Below the pieces are notes generated by a model. It made no database searches and was not told the DNA's origin. It saw only the letters and a list, made by a program, of their open reading frames with translations. A program made the translations under genes and the position numbers. Of a stretch of 15,041 nucleotides of DNA, positions 14,973 through 15,041 are shown piece by piece. Each line of letters opens with the position of its first letter. Positions within the stretch are counted from its first letter, which is position 1. This DNA is from Wolbachia pipientis (GTDB lineage: Bacteria; Pseudomonadota; Alphaproteobacteria; Rickettsiales; Anaplasmataceae): the NCBI RefSeq assembly GCF_023661085.1, contig NZ_JAHDJT010000008.1:1-15041 (forward strand). The letters are read 5' to 3'.

Positions 14973-14985
14973 ACTGGATCCCAGT
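14973..14985. repeat. partial palindromic repeat ACTGG/CCAGT
   Basis: ACTGG (14973-14977) and CCAGT (14981-14985) form a 5-base stem with loop ATC, inside GACTGGATCCCAGTG, another recurring Wolbachia repeat core. The sequence after it changes abruptly to GGGCTTTGTTGCAT, which may be an insertion-sequence end. Confidence 0.5.
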
Positions 14986-14986
14986 G

Positions 14987-15041
14987 GGCTTTGTTGCATG
15001 GCAACTAAAAAACCTAGTGGTTACTGATAAAATTCATTATA
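14987..15041. mobile_element. possible left end of an IS5-family insertion sequence
   Basis: GGCTTTGTTG at 14987 resembles the terminal inverted repeat of IS903-group IS5 elements (GGCTTTGTTGAATAAATC), and it begins directly after the ACTGG/CCAGT repeat core. Only 55 bases are visible, with no transposase start and no second end. A small perfect inverted repeat, GTTGC/GCAAC, lies at 14993-15005. The assignment rests on remembered terminus sequence only. Confidence 0.3.

Noticed and set aside
1..15041. CRISPR array or phage module
   Set aside because: No regularly spaced direct repeats and no phage structural, integrase or Cas genes are present.

Overview
The window reads as a piece of a Wolbachia chromosome, or that of a very close Anaplasmataceae relative. 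The DNA is AT-rich and has few strong Shine-Dalgarno sites. Housekeeping genes lie as short, unrelated units rather than in classical operons. The gaps hold small palindromic repeats of the type scattered through Wolbachia genomes, for example the ATTCCAGCG/CGCTGGAAT hairpin near 14.9 kb. The assignment rests on sequence character and remembered family features, not on a database match.

Layout, left to right. A promoter pointing out of the window (17-45, minus) precedes typA, a ribosome-associated GTPase. Next come an intact Rpn/PD-(D/E)XK nuclease-transposase gene with its own good promoter, then mrp, a P-loop NTPase of Fe-S handling whose usual CxxC is missing. mrp ends in a strong hairpin terminator that contains its stop codon. 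A UbiH-type FAD hydroxylase for ubiquinone synthesis follows. A 435-base gap then carries a second copy of the promoter seen at the left edge, a mini-ORF and a palindromic repeat. On the minus strand lie an unrecognised 261-residue protein with nuclear-localisation-like basic motifs, and prfA (release factor 1). Divergent from prfA are engB and an acetylglutamate-kinase-like gene whose glycine loops are degraded. iscS (cysteine desulfurase), a minus-strand tRNA-Val(UAC) with a clean promoter, gyrA and petA (Rieske protein of the bc1 complex) complete the gene set. The last 285 bases hold a mini-ORF, palindromic repeats and what may be the first bases of an insertion sequence.

Functionally, the genes cover translation (typA, prfA, engB, tRNA-Val), DNA topology (gyrA), Fe-S metabolism (iscS, mrp) and respiration (the ubiquinone hydroxylase, petA). 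IscS supplies sulfur for clusters such as the Rieske [2Fe-2S] centre, and the hydroxylase helps make the quinol that the Rieske protein oxidises. The accessory parts are the Rpn gene, the unrecognised protein, the repeats and the right-edge element.

The observations most worth following up are the duplicated promoter/leader, the possible nuclear-targeted effector, the degenerate ArgB, the Mrp without CxxC, and the GyrA Met at the quinolone-determining Ser83 position. No CRISPR array, prophage module or complete new multigene system is visible.
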